A stretch of DNA of 64,000 bases from Fratercula arctica (taxonomy: Eukaryota > Chordata > Aves > Charadriiformes > Alcidae): the NCBI GenBank assembly GCA_947846985.1, contig CANTUZ010000003.1, forward strand, positions 124,690,626 through 124,754,625. The letters are read 5' to 3'. The notes under the pieces were generated by a model that saw only the letters and a list, made by a program, of their open reading frames with translations, did not search any database and was not told the DNA's origin. Position numbers and translations under genes: made by a program. This document shows positions 48,851 to 61,252 of the stretch, one piece after another; within the stretch, counting starts at the first letter, position 1; each line of letters begins with the position of its first letter.

Positions 48851-49561
48851 CGCTGTAATCAAGTCATGAAATCTGGTCCCAGAACAACGACAAGTTTCCC
48901 CAGAATCAATTATTTCATATTCATTCACCATCCTGAAGGGCAAGTGTTGGGTACAATGCACTTTGTAGAAGAAAACTGTGATTTCTGACCTTTCTAGAGA
49001 CTGGCGGGGTTCCTAGGGGAACTCAGGCAGACCCATCTCGAATTTGGATCCTCCAAAACCGCGCAACTTCACTTCTGCGCTGTGTGAGTAGGTGGGTAAG
49101 GAGCTCATCCTGCTCCCTCCTTTGCTGTGATGCTTTGTTCCATTAGTGCTCTTCGTCCTCGTCAGTGATCCCATGGATCCATTGCATTCGAGATGCTGGA
49201 GTCCTGGGTTAACGATATATCTGAAGGAAAAGTATTTCAGATGTGCTGCCACCCCCACACACCTCTTTCTCTTTACATTCTTCACCTTTCCTAAACAGGA
49301 AAAAGTCGGATTTTAGGATGCCAAGCACATAAATTCTCTGTGATCACAGTGTCAGCACCAGTGGTTTCTACTGTCTCGTTAAGCACAATTCCTGGGGTTT
49401 TTCCTGCTTCTTTGGGCTAGTACTTTTGGATACCCAAAGGATTTTTTATATTTTTGTATCTGAGTTTTCACGACACTGTTGGCCTTGGGTAGTGACAATA
49501 TTTTTACCTTTGCTAAGATGGAAACCAGAGCTTGTGTCTCCCCCCCATTTTCTCCTCTTAT

Positions 49562-50067
49562 CATAGACTCATAGAATTGTCAGGGCTGGAAGGGACCTTA
49601 AAGCCCCCCCAGTGCCACCCCCTGCCCTGGGCAGGGACACCTCCCACCAGCCCAGGTTGCTCCAAGCCCCGTCCAACCTGGCCTTGAACCCCTCCAGGGA
49701 TGGGGCAGCCACAGCTTCTCGGGGCAACCTGTTCCAGTGTCTCACCACCCTCATGGTGAAGAACTTCTTCCTAACGTCCAGTCTGAATCGTCCCATCTCT
49801 AGTTTTAATCCATTCCCTCTACTCCTACCATCACCCGACATCCTAAAAAGTCCCTCCCCAGCTTTCTTGTAGCCCCCTTAAGATACTGGTAGCCACTCTA
49901 AGGTCTCCTCGGAGCCTTCTCTTCTCCAGACTGAACAACCCCAACTCTCCCAGTCTGTCCCCATAGGAGAGGTGCTCCAGCCCTCGGATCCTCCTCGTGG
50001 CCCTTCTCTGGACACGTTCCAGCACGTCCATCTCTCTCTTGTAGTAGGGGCTCCAGAACTGGACGCA
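49562..50067 (-). mobile_element. CR1 copy, mosaic of groups 3 and 2
   Basis: About 506 bp on -. The extreme 3' end (49562-49590) and the body (49732-50067) match the group 3 copy at 38861-39427. The stretch between (about 49590-49731) is identical, by eye, to the group 2 copy at 53440-53580. It ends inside the VQFW block. Confidence 0.93.
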
Positions 50068-50514
50068 TCCTCTTTGTGGAACAGGACTAACCGGATCATA
50101 GGCGTTGTTCTGCAGGGTGCCTCGTCGCTACTGTGGATGTTAAAACAGAGGTGAGGACGTATTGACGGCAGCACCTTCAGAGCGTGCCCTGGGGCTACTT
50201 ACCTGACTGCACTGTCCTGGTAACTAGTACTTATCTGGAATGAGTAACGAGTAGCTCACACTCACCTGGTAACCAGTCACCATCCCGCGGGCATCCCTGT
50301 GCCCGGGTGTCGGAACCCCTTGCGCTGCTGTGGGTGTGCGTACCCCACCCCGTTGCTACTCTTCTGAGCCTCCGGCTCGTGTGTAATATTCTGCTCTGCC
50401 TCTGTATTAATGATTCATCCTAACCTTTATGTCATCAGGAAGTTTCATTAGAGCGCGGTTATTTTTGTGCACGTAATTAGAATATTAAATAGATGAATCC
50501 CTGAGGAATCCCTC

Positions 50515-50556
50515 TCCTCCAGCCTGCAGGTTGTATCCTCCAGCCTGCAGGTTGTC
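50515..50556 (+). repeat. 21-bp direct repeat, two copies
   Basis: TCCTCCAGCCTGCAGGTTGT plus one base occurs twice back to back. It is a simple local duplication. Confidence 0.85.
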
Positions 50557-51756
50557 TTTCAGCAGAACCCATTTTCTGCTCACTTTTACGGTGATACAGA
50601 GCCACAGATCAGGACCCTGCGGTGCTGGCTGACCTGTGCTGGCAGCCGCTTCAGGGACCAGACCCAAACGCGGGGTTTATCTCCTGTAGCCTGTTATTGC
50701 ACGCTGCCTGGGGCAGATTCCTCGGTGGTGCATTCTCTGAGCACCATCTAACGACCCCGTGTTCTGGCTTGAAGATTTCACGCTTCTGTCTCGTGGTCAC
50801 AAGCCGACAATCCATCCCTTCAGCTCCTCGCACACTCGTTTCCCTTATCGCTCTCTTTGTTGTGTCCCTGGCAATGGTTATCACGTCAGGCGAACCAAAA
50901 CGCCGTTATCCTTTGGATGCGGTGTTTAAGCGGTTGCTTCGAGATGTGTCTCGCTTTGTCTAGTCTGGCCCCAGAAGCTGCACGCTTTGGGGGGTTTTTT
51001 CTGGTCCGTGAAAGGGGAGCAGGGCTCATGCAGGATTACCGAGGTTCTTCTTTGTTGTCAGTATCTGTCACGCAGTTAGACAGAGCTACGCTTCACGTCC
51101 AACTTTCTTACAAGTCGCATGCCCTTGCCTGCTTAGACGCTCATGTGCAAACTTGTTATTATACTGTCTTTTTAGCTTCGTACTTTTATTACCAAGGAGG
51201 AATTTCATCAGTGATTTTAAAAGCTGGATCTGTTGACAGACCCATTAGTTCTGGTTCTTATCCCAAAAGCTCTTTAACTGGGCGGCTTCCATCATCGTAG
51301 TACCTGTATCCTGCCCAAAGCCATACTTCTCTCTCCGCAGGAGCAGTTCTGCTGGTGTGGAGAGAGAAGGAATTTGATGTTGGGAAGCAAGATGTCAGAG
51401 ATGAGCGTTGTGCTACGATACGGTGATCATTGCAGCCTCTGGATTTGGTCCCTTCCACGGCTCGGTGGTGACACAGTGTCCTGCTGCGGCTGGGCTGGTC
51501 CCTGGCCACTTGTTCATGGGTAGCCCCAAATAACGAGAGGCGCTTTGGTCAGGCTGCGCCTTCGTGGAGTGCTCGGTGTGGAGCTGGAGCTGCAAGAGGT
51601 GTGCTCTCAGCAGCGAGCACCAGCTCCCCGTACAGGATTCTGATGGTTTCCCGGGGAGATGGCGTCTCTCCCGAGTCTGAAAGGCAGCGATGGGTATAGT
51701 CTCCTTACACTGCTGCTGTGGTACAACCGTGCTGAAAGTCAGAGTTACAGATCACC

Positions 51757-52509
51757 CTAGAATCACAGAACCATAGGATCGCCTGGGTTGGAAGGGACCT
51801 TTATGATCATCGAGTCCAACCATCGACCCAGCACTGCCAAGGCCACCACTACCCCATGGCCCTCAGCACCACGTCTGCCCGGCTTTTAAATCCCTCCAGG
51901 GATGGCGACTCCACCACTGCCCTGGGCAGCCTCTTCCAATGCTTCACAGCCCTTTCCGTGAGGAAATTGTTCCCAATATCCATCCTAAACCTCCCCTGGC
52001 GCCACTTGAGGCCGTTTCCTCTTGTGCCATGGCCTGTTCCTTGGGAGAAGAGCCCGACCCCCCCTGGCTGCCCCCTCCTTTCAGGGAGCTGGAGAGAGCG
52101 AGAAGGTCTCCCCTCAGCCTCCTTTGCTCCAGGCTGAACACCCCCAGCTCCCTCAGCCGCTCCTCACCAGACTTGTGCTCCAGAGCCCTCACCAGCTCCG
52201 TTGCCCTTCTCTGGACACGCTCCAGCCCCTCAATGTCTTTCTTGGCGTGAGGGGCCCAAACCTGGACACAGCCCTCGAGGTGGGGCCTCACCAGTGCCCA
52301 GTGCAGGGGGACGGTCACTGCCCCAGCCCTGCTGGCCACACTAGTGCTGGCACAGGCCAGGGTGCTGTTGGCCTCCTTGGCCACCTGGGCACACTGCTGG
52401 CTCATATTCAGCTGTTTGTTGACCAACACCCCCAGATCCTTTTCCCCCGGGCAGCTCTCCAGCCGCTCTGCCCCCAAACTGTAGTGTTCCTGGGGTTGGT
52501 GTGACCCAA
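51757..52509 (-). mobile_element. CR1 LINE copy, group 4
   Basis: About 750 bp on -. It opens with CTAGAATCACAGAACC and GGTTGGAAGGGACC. The - frame stays open across the part of the element from about 51944 up to 52509 and reads [33 protein letters not shown] and [20 protein letters not shown]. At the site where group 1 copies have a frame break, this copy is in frame. The open frame continues a further 220 bp into non-CR1 DNA, which is fortuitous. Confidence 0.94.
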
Positions 52510-53405
52510 AAGGCCAGTACCAGAGGCCGTCGGACCTCTGGTAGGGCAGATCTGCCTTCTCAGCCCGGGGGAGCTTTTCTAGCTGTTTCTTTAATCCCCT
52601 GGGAATGGTGTGGAGCAGGGAAATCCCGGACCCACCCCGCAGAGAGCGTCTGCAGTGGTTGGTCTGGATGCTCCCAGAATCTGGAGGTTTTGCCCCGAGG
52701 CGGTGCCGACCCCCGGCAGCAGCGCTGCTCACCGGCGACAGCTTTCACGCCGTTAGCCACGCCGATGAGCTAATGGGGAAAAAAGCGCCAACTGAGAAGC
52801 CTGAAAGCAAAACCGGGGTAATTTTGAAAGATAACACTTGCTTTTAGCCTTTGTAATACAAGTCGGCGGAGGACCGGGATGGGAGTGGGAAATGCCGGAG
52901 TCCTGGGAAGCGCTGGAGCGAGGGCGGGGGGCGATGCTGGGCCAGGGGGAGGAATCTGGTCCATATTGAGCACAGTTACGGGTCCCACATGAGGCCCCGC
53001 TGGAAGGGGGGGGCGGCAGCACATGCCCCAGAACTGTGGAAATGGCGGATGAAAGCAAAAATGTCAGGCTTTGAAAGGAGCTCGGAAAAAGGAGGCATTC
53101 TGTGTGGTAACCGAGATTTTATTGTTTCCTGATCCCTGCTCTGTGTCCCGCAGCTGGGGGGATAGAGAGGAATGAAAACAAACAGCAGTTCAGGAATGGG
53201 GGAGTTCAAACATCCCTCTCAGCAGAGCCGGGGATGGGGCAGACCTGTTCTGGGGGGGTCTCGGGGCAGCGCAGGGCTCCTGGGCAGCAGCAGGCTTGCT
53301 TTTTTTTTTTAAGAAAAAGCCAAATGATAACATGAAACAATGGCAAAGCATTGGGAGGGCATCCTCAGGATGGTAATTGCCATGAAAAGGGCAGGAGCTG
53401 CCAGT

Positions 53406-53798
53406 AGAATCATGGAATCACAGAATCGTTCTGGTTGGAAGGGACCTTAAAGCCCCCCCAGTGCCACCCCCTGCCCTGGGCAGGGACACCTCCCACCAGC
53501 CCAGGTTGCTCCAAGCCCCGTCCAACCTGGCCTTGAACCCCTCCAGGGATGGGGCAGCCACAGCTTCTCGGGGCAACCTGGGCCAGGGGCTCACCCCCCT
53601 CACACCAAAGAATTTCTTCCCAATCTCTCATCTCAGTCTCCCCTCTGTCAGTGTAAAACCCTTCCCCCTCGTCCCACGGCTCCCCTCCCTGCTCCAGAGT
53701 CCCTCCCCAGCTTTCCTGGAGCCCCTTGAGGGCCTGGCAGGGGCTGGAAGGTCTCCGCGGAGCCTTCTCTTCTCCAGGCTGAACCCCCCCAGCTCTTT
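53406..53798 (-). mobile_element. CR1 copy, group 2
   Basis: AGAATCATGGAATCACAG start, GGTTGGAAGGGACC, then the antisense group 2 body ending at 'ctccaggctgaacccccccagctctt'. About 393 bp. It supplies the closest match to the inserted tract in 49562-50067. Confidence 0.95.
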
Positions 53799-54884
53799 CC
53801 AATACTGATCACATCTTCTGCTTTGTTGTACCAATAAAAGAAGGATTGGGTTGCTCTGTGGTAACAGCTGGAAAACATGGATTCTCTTAAATCTAACCAA
53901 TGGAAAAGTCAAGTGGAGCTTTCTCTTCTTTCTCCCCCTTTTCTCTATTGTAATCTGGGGAGAATTGTCCTCGTCGCTCTCCTCCTGTATAAGACTGGGT
54001 GTTCAATTCCGCGGGGAGTGTGCGCGGCTCTGCAGGGAGGCAGCTCCCCGCTCCCATGGGCGAAGGCTTTGAAAACACCTCCTGTAGTGGAGCTGGGTAA
54101 CATCGCTGTCCCGAAGCCACGGTCATCTGCACGTCAGGATTAAAGCTGAAAAAGCAAATTGTAAGAAGAGCTGACTCATATGAGACAGTTGCCAGAAGAG
54201 CAGTGGAAACAACGCTGGGGCTCGGCATCTCCTGGTTTGGCAGGAGGATGCGCCGAGCCACAGGGAGAGTCGCGATCGGGACGGAGACGATTGCCACGGA
54301 GCCCTTGGGACAGGACACAGGGACTCTGCTGAAGCGGTTTTAATTTGGCAGTAACGATGGCAGCCGCGTTGCAGCCCTGCGGGCTCTGTCTCCGCCAAGA
54401 GAGGGTTTCTCCAGCCTGTCCACCGCCCCCAGCCCGGTGCATGGCTCGCACCTGCAGCGAGGGCTGGACCTGCGGCCGCCGTCTTCCCAAGCAAGCGAGC
54501 CCTAATTCACAGCGTGATTTAAGACCAAAGGCTGCTCCGGGCGCAGTCCTGCCCCCCCAGCACGCTCAGCCCCTCCGGCAGATTGCCTGTCTCACAGCCC
54601 CCGCAGTATTGCTGGGTGGTTTCATGTATCTAATCTAATTATGTGATTTTGAACAATTAAATGCAAACCTTTCGGTGCAACAGGCAACGCGCTGTTGAAT
54701 AATGCCGTTGCCTCTGCCCAGCCCCTGCGCTTCACCGTGGGGTTGGGCAGTAGCGTCACTGGGATGGCGTCGCCGAAAAGCCCAGCACCAGTGGGGAACC
54801 AGCACAGAGCAGCCCGGGTCCAGGGGCTGTGATGGAGTATTTGTGATCCATTCGCCCACACCAGCACTCGCGGTATAAATCCCA

Positions 54885-55808
54885 GACTGGACGGGGTTGG
54901 CAGGGCCCTCTGGAGATCATCCCATCCAACCCCCTGCCAGAGCAGGGTCACCCAGAGCAGGTGGCACAGGAACACGTCCAGGCGGGGTTGGAATGTCTCC
55001 AGAGACGGAGACTCCACCACCTCTCTGGGCAGCCTGTGCCAGGGCTCTGCCACCCTCACAGCAAAGAAGTTCCTCCTCATGTGGAGATGGAATTTCCCGT
55101 GTTCCAGTTTGTGCCTGTTACCCCTTGTCCTGTCCCCGGGCACCACTGAGAAGAGTCTGGCCCCATCCTCTTGCCCCCCGCCCTTTAGCTCTTGCTGAGC
55201 ATTGATGAGATCCCTCTCAGCCTGCTCTTCTCCAGCTGAACAGCCCCAGGGCTCTCAGCCTTTCCTCAGCACAGAGATGCTCCATCTCTTGATCATCTTG
55301 GTAGCCCTTTCCTGTCCCCTCTCCAGCAGTTCCCTGTCCTTCTGGAACCGGGGAGCCCAGAACTGGACCCAGTGCTCCAGGTGTGGCCTCACCAATGCAG
55401 AGTAGAGGGGGAGGATGACCTCCCTCCACCTGCTGGCCACGCTCTTCTTGATGCCCCCCAGGATGCCATTGGCCTTCTTGGCCATGAGGGCCCATCGCTG
55501 GCTCATGGGCATCCCGTTGTCCCCCAGGACTCCCAGGTCTCTTTCCACAGAGCTGCTCTCCAGCAGGTCAGCCCCAACCTGCACCAGCGTACGGGGTTAT
55601 TCCTCCCCAGGTGCAAGACCCTACTTTTGCCCTCGTTGAACTTCATTGGGTCCCTCCCCGCCCAACTCTCCGGCCTGTCCAGGTCTGGCTGGATGGTGGC
55701 ACGGCCTTCTGGTGCGTCACCCACTCCTCCCGGCTTTGTGTCATCAGCAAACTTGCTGAGGGTGCACTCTGTCCCCGCAGCCAGGTTGTTGATGAATATG
55801 TTGAAAAA
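54885..55808 (-). mobile_element. CR1 LINE copy, group 1, second longest
   Basis: About 920 bp on -. Reading - gives [20 protein letters not shown] near the 3' end, then [34 protein letters not shown] and further 5' the RDPMKFNEGKSRVLHLGR block. The copy shares the four-G frame break with 1-337 and 15233-16482. Its 5' end runs straight into an AT-rich tract at 55809, about 30 bp beyond the antisense SKFAD block, so the catalytic motif is lost. Confidence 0.94.
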
Positions 55809-55914
55809 TATACTAAATATATATATATTATATATATATTATAAATATATATTTTATATATCTATAAAATAAATATATATATATTATAAATATATATGTT
55901 TATTTTATATAGAT
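55809..55914 (+). repeat. AT-rich microsatellite at CR1 5' end
   Basis: About 105 bp of TA/TATAAA/TATTTTATA units with several near-palindromic segments, such as TTTTATATATCTATAAAATA. It abuts the truncated 5' end of the CR1 at 54885-55808. Confidence 0.95.
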
Positions 55915-57374
55915 AGGTGCCAGCAAGATACTCTGTCCAGGCAGGGCTCTTTTCGGAGCAGTGCTGGGAGGACCGGGGAGACCGGGGGGTGCAGGCATCG
56001 CGCCTCTCTCCCTCCGTTGCCATGAAAACAGCCCTGCGTTAGGTTTTAGTCGGGGGATTTTATTAACGCTTCAGAAAGGTTATTAGCCTACCCGACTAAT
56101 AAGCCTTTTATGTATTCCTTGGCGTGATTGTTCTTGGAGAAGGGCGGCAGGCAGCGTGAGGCCTGCTGGAGCCGATAGCCCTGCCTGGTGTGCCACGGAG
56201 GACAGTAAAATTCAATTTTCCTAAAAGAATAAGGTCAACAGGACCGATGGCGGGGGTGGGTGTGTGTGTGTCTGATTTAGTGACCTTATTTTCTGTTTTA
56301 AATATTTTCCTCAAAGAGTATTTGCAGCGAGGGGGGTTGAATTATTTTTAGCACACGCTTCGATCGAGCTGGAATTATTCAGGCAGCAACAGCAATAGGT
56401 TCATTTGTAGCCCTGCAAGGATTTTTCTCCTCCGTTTGTGGTTAACGTAAATAATTTTAAAATTACTAGTAAAATGGGAAATGGCAAATGGCGATACAGA
56501 CCCAAGCTCTGGAGCAATGCCTTGCAGGGAGATTACAGCCCGGCTGACGGCAGTGGTGGTGCTCAATGCGGAGCAGGGACGAGGGGACGGCTCCCCTGGC
56601 GTCCCCGGGAAACAGCATTTTTGGTGCTTGCGAGCTGCATCGTGGCTTCCCCACCTATCCCATTCCTCTGCCCCGAGGACAAGACCCAACGGTCTTACAC
56701 CAAACCGGCTTAACAGCATTCCAATTTTTATCACAGGTTACAGCAATTCAAATAGATGTGTATGAGGAAAAAGGCAGAAATGTGAGCATCCCCTTTGTGC
56801 TCTCCTTTGCAGACCTTCCCAGAGCAAACTCCTGTTCTCCTCCCGGAGCGCCGGAGCAGCGTAGGCTAGATGAGCCTCATGCAAAGCAGTTATAAATTTG
56901 GTTAGGAAAGTTTTCTCCCGTATCAGTTGTCAAGGGTTTTCTGTTAAAATAGCAAGATGTGTAAATTGAAATTCCTCTTTAGTTCATTATTTTTGTCCTG
57001 AATTAATTACTATTCAGCCTTCGTGCAAGGGACCTAGATTTGCTCTTGGCATCAGGCAGGAGGAGATTGCTGGGTCTTTTGAGAAGGGGATGAGAATTCA
57101 AAATTATCCTAAAAAATTTCAGGGATATTTGGAGGGGAAAAAAAAATACTGGATTCCCAGTATGTCGGAAGGAACGTGTGCAGCATGTATTGCAGAAAAT
57201 CAGCTGAGCAGATATGAAATACGAAGGCTGGGAGGACAGCTGTGCTGCAGAGAGCACCTGGGGCCATGGTGGATCACACAGCAAACATGAGTCAATGCTC
57301 TCACGGTATTAAAAAGAGAAAAAAAAACAAAGCCTAGAGATGACTTTGGGGCTCACTGGACCCACAAACCAGCC

Positions 57375-57580
57375 CCCCTGCTCCACCACCCCTCGCTGTG
57401 GTCCCACCTGAAATGGTAGGTCCACCTCTGGGCTCCAGCTCTCCAAACAGATGCGTCAAGTCCCGAGGAGGTGGGTGAGGAAGCTCGTCTTGGCTGAACC
57501 GCTGGCTCACCCGAGCAGGCTGAAGGACCAGGGTGGTTCACCTGGAGAAGAGAGGACGGAGAGCAGGTTTAGAAGGTGTC
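57375..57580 (+). mobile_element. Possible very old CR1 fragment
   Basis: 'ggtcccacctgaaatggtaggtccacctctgggctccagct' resembles the RPHLE..VQFWAP block, and 'ggttcacctggagaagagagga' the FSLEKR block, on +. Weak similarity, read by eye only. Confidence 0.35.
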
Positions 57581-58053
57581 AGACCCAGAAAAGATCGCTG
57601 CCCAGAGTGGGGAGGAGCTGCTGTCCTTGCCCCGCAGGGCTGGGCCGTGCCGCAGGCTCCACTTGCTGAAAATTTCATTTAGGAACTTCATTGAGCTTCC
57701 GGGAAAATCTAGATGAAGACGTTTTTAAGAGCATGTCAGATAAACATCTGTCAGGAGGGGATTATGAAGAGCGGACCCGGCTGTGGTGCACAGGGGCGGA
57801 CGAGGTGTTTTCTTACAGCTACGTTTTCCTATGATTCTCTTCAACCAAGTAACGGCCTTTCCCTGCACCTGACCTTTGTAAACAGCATTTTCCATAACTC
57901 TTGACTGCAGAAAAAGTGCCTGAAATGACACTAAACACAAGTTATTTTTGTTACTTCAGTGGCAATAGTTGCCAAGTTTTCTGTAGCTCTCCAGCATATT
58001 GGCTCTATGATGGACTCTCATGGAAGAGGAGCTCCATGACCACGTTGGGGATG

Positions 58054-58191
58054 TCATAGAATCATAGAATGGCTTGGGTCCCAACCCCCCTGCCCTGGGC
58101 AGGGACACCTCCCACCAGCCCAGGTTGCTCCAAGCCCCGTCCAACCTGGCCTTGAACCCCTCCAGGGATGGGGCAGCCACAACCTCTCTGG
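58054..58191 (-). mobile_element. CR1 3' end copy, group 2, internally deleted
   Basis: TCATAGAATCATAGAATGGC, then directly GGGTCCCAACCCCCCTGCC: about 25-30 bp of the usual 'ggaagggaccttaaagatcatct' segment is missing. It ends at 'gggcagccacaacctctctgg', close to the end point of the copy at 1991-2152. Confidence 0.9.
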
Positions 58192-59904
58192 ACAGGAGTC
58201 CATGCACACAAAGGGCTCGCTCTTGCTCCAGCGGTGGGGACAGGCAGGACATTGAAGTGTACATGAAAACTGCAAAAAAAAATGGGGAAATTGATGCCAG
58301 CAAGTGGCCAGGGTGGAGGAGGAGGAGCAGAGCATGTGGCTGTAGCAGGAGAGCGAGGCGGGACATGGGCAACGTTGCTCTGAAGACCAAACCCAACCCA
58401 CCTTCGATGGGACGTGCCCTTTGGTGGTGCATTTTTCGACAGTCGTCTTTTGCATAATCTGTGCAGTGCCCTTCGCTGCTGCTGCCCACTGCTCCCTCTC
58501 TTCATCAAAGTCACACATTAGTAAATCAGATGCCTTATGAAGAATATTATTTCTCCACAAATTATCCTCATCAATAAAACCCATAATCATCTCAAGGAAG
58601 GAAATCGTGTGTTCCTTGGCAAGGCCCGTTTTCAGCAAAACCAACTTGTCCGACATCCGCTGTGTTTCTGTCATTTACTCCCCGTCGTTATAAACTTGTG
58701 GGTTCGTTGGTTTGTTTGAATGGTCGCTGGCCGAGGATCGCTGTCTGCCCAACCTGCCTGCAGTACTCCGTTATATTCTGTGTAGTAAAATATTTGCGCT
58801 TGTCAGGACTCATAAATTTCCCCAATATTTCAAGATGTTTTTAAACAAAATTAGCCTCAGCGCAAGGAGCATTTCGGCTCGTCATTTTCAGGCTCCTCAA
58901 TGCTATTTATTGAGTTGGCTCAGCCCCAAAATGAGCAGAGGAATGCAAGGGCACTGCGGCTTTTGGGTTGTGTATATGCGTAAGATTGTAAACACAGATG
59001 ATGTAGGCTTGATGGATGACCTATACCTCCATGGAAAGTATCACTTGATTTCCTACTTGATGGTTTTTTGGTGACATGTGCAGGAAGCGTGTTTTTCCTT
59101 CCCAGCTACCTAATATTTTGTGGTCATGGTACATGCGGTAACGTCAGCAGAGGTTACTCTGCCCATTCGAGCTGGGTGGTGTCAATGTTGTTGGAAAACG
59201 TGGGGACATAGAGGGCCTGAGGAGCTGAATGAGAAGAGGAGGCCACGGGCAGCGTTGGCTCTGGGGGCTCGGTCTGGGGTCCTCCCCCATCCCTTGACGT
59301 GGGGAGAACACCTGGGCAAGGAGAGAGAGGCTTTTGTTTCCAAGGAAGCCCCTGCAGCATGGAGAAGAGCTCCAGTTCCTTACGGTGAGCATTATAAAAG
59401 ATCTTCAGCGTGAGCCCCACAGTACTTGACGCGAGGAAGCCCCGCTTGAGAGCCATTTCTGTGTTCTTGAGTGAAGAGAAAGGAAAGCACGGCAGATGTG
59501 AATTAGACATCGAGTGTGCATGATACGCAGATGAAAAACCCTTTGCCATTTCACTTTCTAATGAAGACCCCTGCTTTCTCTTGGATGCTGTCTGACATCC
59601 TCTGGCTTGCTTTGTCTCCTACAGCAAGGATGCGGAACGAAAAAGGAGAGTTGTAGACCACATGTTCGTATTCTTGCGTATTTTTGTTCTGTTTCTGACA
59701 TATTTTCTGGAGTTAGTTATTTAGGGCATGAGGAGATGTTTACTTGTCTAGATCACTTATCTAAAAACCGTTATCTCTTTGTTTTTCTGTGCATACGAGA
59801 TCCCTTTTATTTTAATTTATTCGTAGGAATATGCTACACAATAAAACGCATTAAAATCAATGTATATTTCCTGCGAAGCAAGATTTCTTAGTTTCTCAGT
59901 AAAC

Positions 59905-60095
59905 ATCTGTAGATCGTAGAGATGTAGGGCCTTCTGGGGGTCTTTAGCTCAACTTTCTGCTTGAAGCGAGACTGCTGCTGGCACTAGGTCAACTGAGTTC
60001 TGGCGTTGTGTAGGCACGCTTTGAAAACCTCTAAGGATGGAGATCCTTTACCTCTCTGTTGGCCCCCCCATGAAGAAGCTTTTCCTAATGTCCAT
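59905..60095 (-). mobile_element. Old CR1 3' fragment, minus arm of an inverted pair
   Basis: Antisense blocks 'ttctgggggtctttagctcaactttctgcttgaagc', 'tttgaaaacctctaaggatggagatcc' and 'atgaagaagcttttcctaatgtcc' are in CR1 order. Its 5' end faces the + strand copy at 60131-60510. Confidence 0.7.
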
Positions 60096-60130
60096 GTCCT
60101 ACAAAACCCTCTGGCCAGGGTGACATACGA

Positions 60131-60510
60131 GCTGCTTGTGTTCAGCCTGGAGGACAGGAGGTAAAAGGGAAATCCAGCTGTAATCTTCTGTCTCCTCACG
60201 GGTGACTGAGGAGAGAGCAGAGCCAGGGCCTTCACAGAGGTGCATGGAGAAAGCAAGAGGAGATGGTCACATGTTGGCTGGGGAATTCCAACTGGATTTG
60301 GGGAAGAAATTCCCAGCAGAGGGGTTAAACTCTGGAGCAGGCTGCCCAGAGGGTGCTGGGACCTCCTTTTGGGGGGATTTTCAAAGGTCGGCTGAAGAAG
60401 ACCCTGAAGAAGACCCTGAGCAACACTTTGAGGTAGACCTTGCTCAGTAGAGGAGATTGGACTGGGCACCCTCTGAGGCTTCTTCCAACCCAAATTTTTC
60501 AATGCTTCCT
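60131..60510 (+). mobile_element. Old CR1 copy, plus arm of an inverted pair
   Basis: Sense blocks TGTTCAGCCTGGAGGACAGG, 'gggaagaaattcccagcagagg', 'aggctgcccagagggtgctgg' and 'gaggcttcttccaaccc' are in CR1 order. It contains a local duplication GAAGAAGACCCT at 60396-60419. It has the same 3' region as its - strand neighbour, so it is not the inverted 5' part of one twin-primed insertion. Confidence 0.72.
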
Positions 60511-61252
60511 TCATCCCGTTCTCCTTCAAAACTCTCCTCTGTCATGGCGGTTGTAGGAAATTTGACAGCAGGTCACCAGAGAGGTGGGGGACCCCCAGTT
60601 AAGCTGCTGGGGCGAGGGAGGTGATGGTGCAGCAGCATTTTGTGTACCTGCTAAAAGCTATCGCGGTCACTGCTTCCTGGACCTCCGTTGAACTGGTTCT
60701 AATGCACAGACCAGAGCTCTGCCTCTTTTCTTCAGGGTTTTTCAGGTTAGACCTCAGAACTCTTGCATACAAGACTTGATAAGCTGGGGCCAATAAATCG
60801 AAGTCAGCTCCCAAACATTTCAGGAGCTGGGTCAGAGGTTTCCTTTGCTGTTTTTCTAAATCGAAATCCATCTTCTGTGTCCTCCTGGTGCAGTTTCCAG
60901 GAAGAATGTGCAATGAGCCAATAATTCCCAGGATTTTCTAAGGCTGCAACTCCAACAGAGTCAGGGAGGAGTTTACAAACCTTTTCAAATCTGCCTCTGC
61001 TCTGTTTACAAATGACATCCCGGAGTTTCCCGTGCCGTGAGCTCTGCGGTGGTGGCCCTGGGGAGATCGGTCTCTTTACCAGGCAGAGCTGCAGAAGCAC
61101 TGGCCTGAGCTGGGGAAGGAGAGACGGAAACAACAGCCCCAGCGCCGGGTCCCTTCAGCAGCTTCAGAGCCCGTGGGGGACAGCCTCAACTCCAGTGTTC
61201 ACTGGACCTTGCATCATTCCTTCCATCACTCCCTTTGCCCTCAGCCGTTGGA

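Noticed and set aside
51944..52732. 262-codon open frame on - as a gene
   Set aside because: Most of it is the C-terminal part of CR1 ORF2; the start-side extension is unrelated intron DNA.
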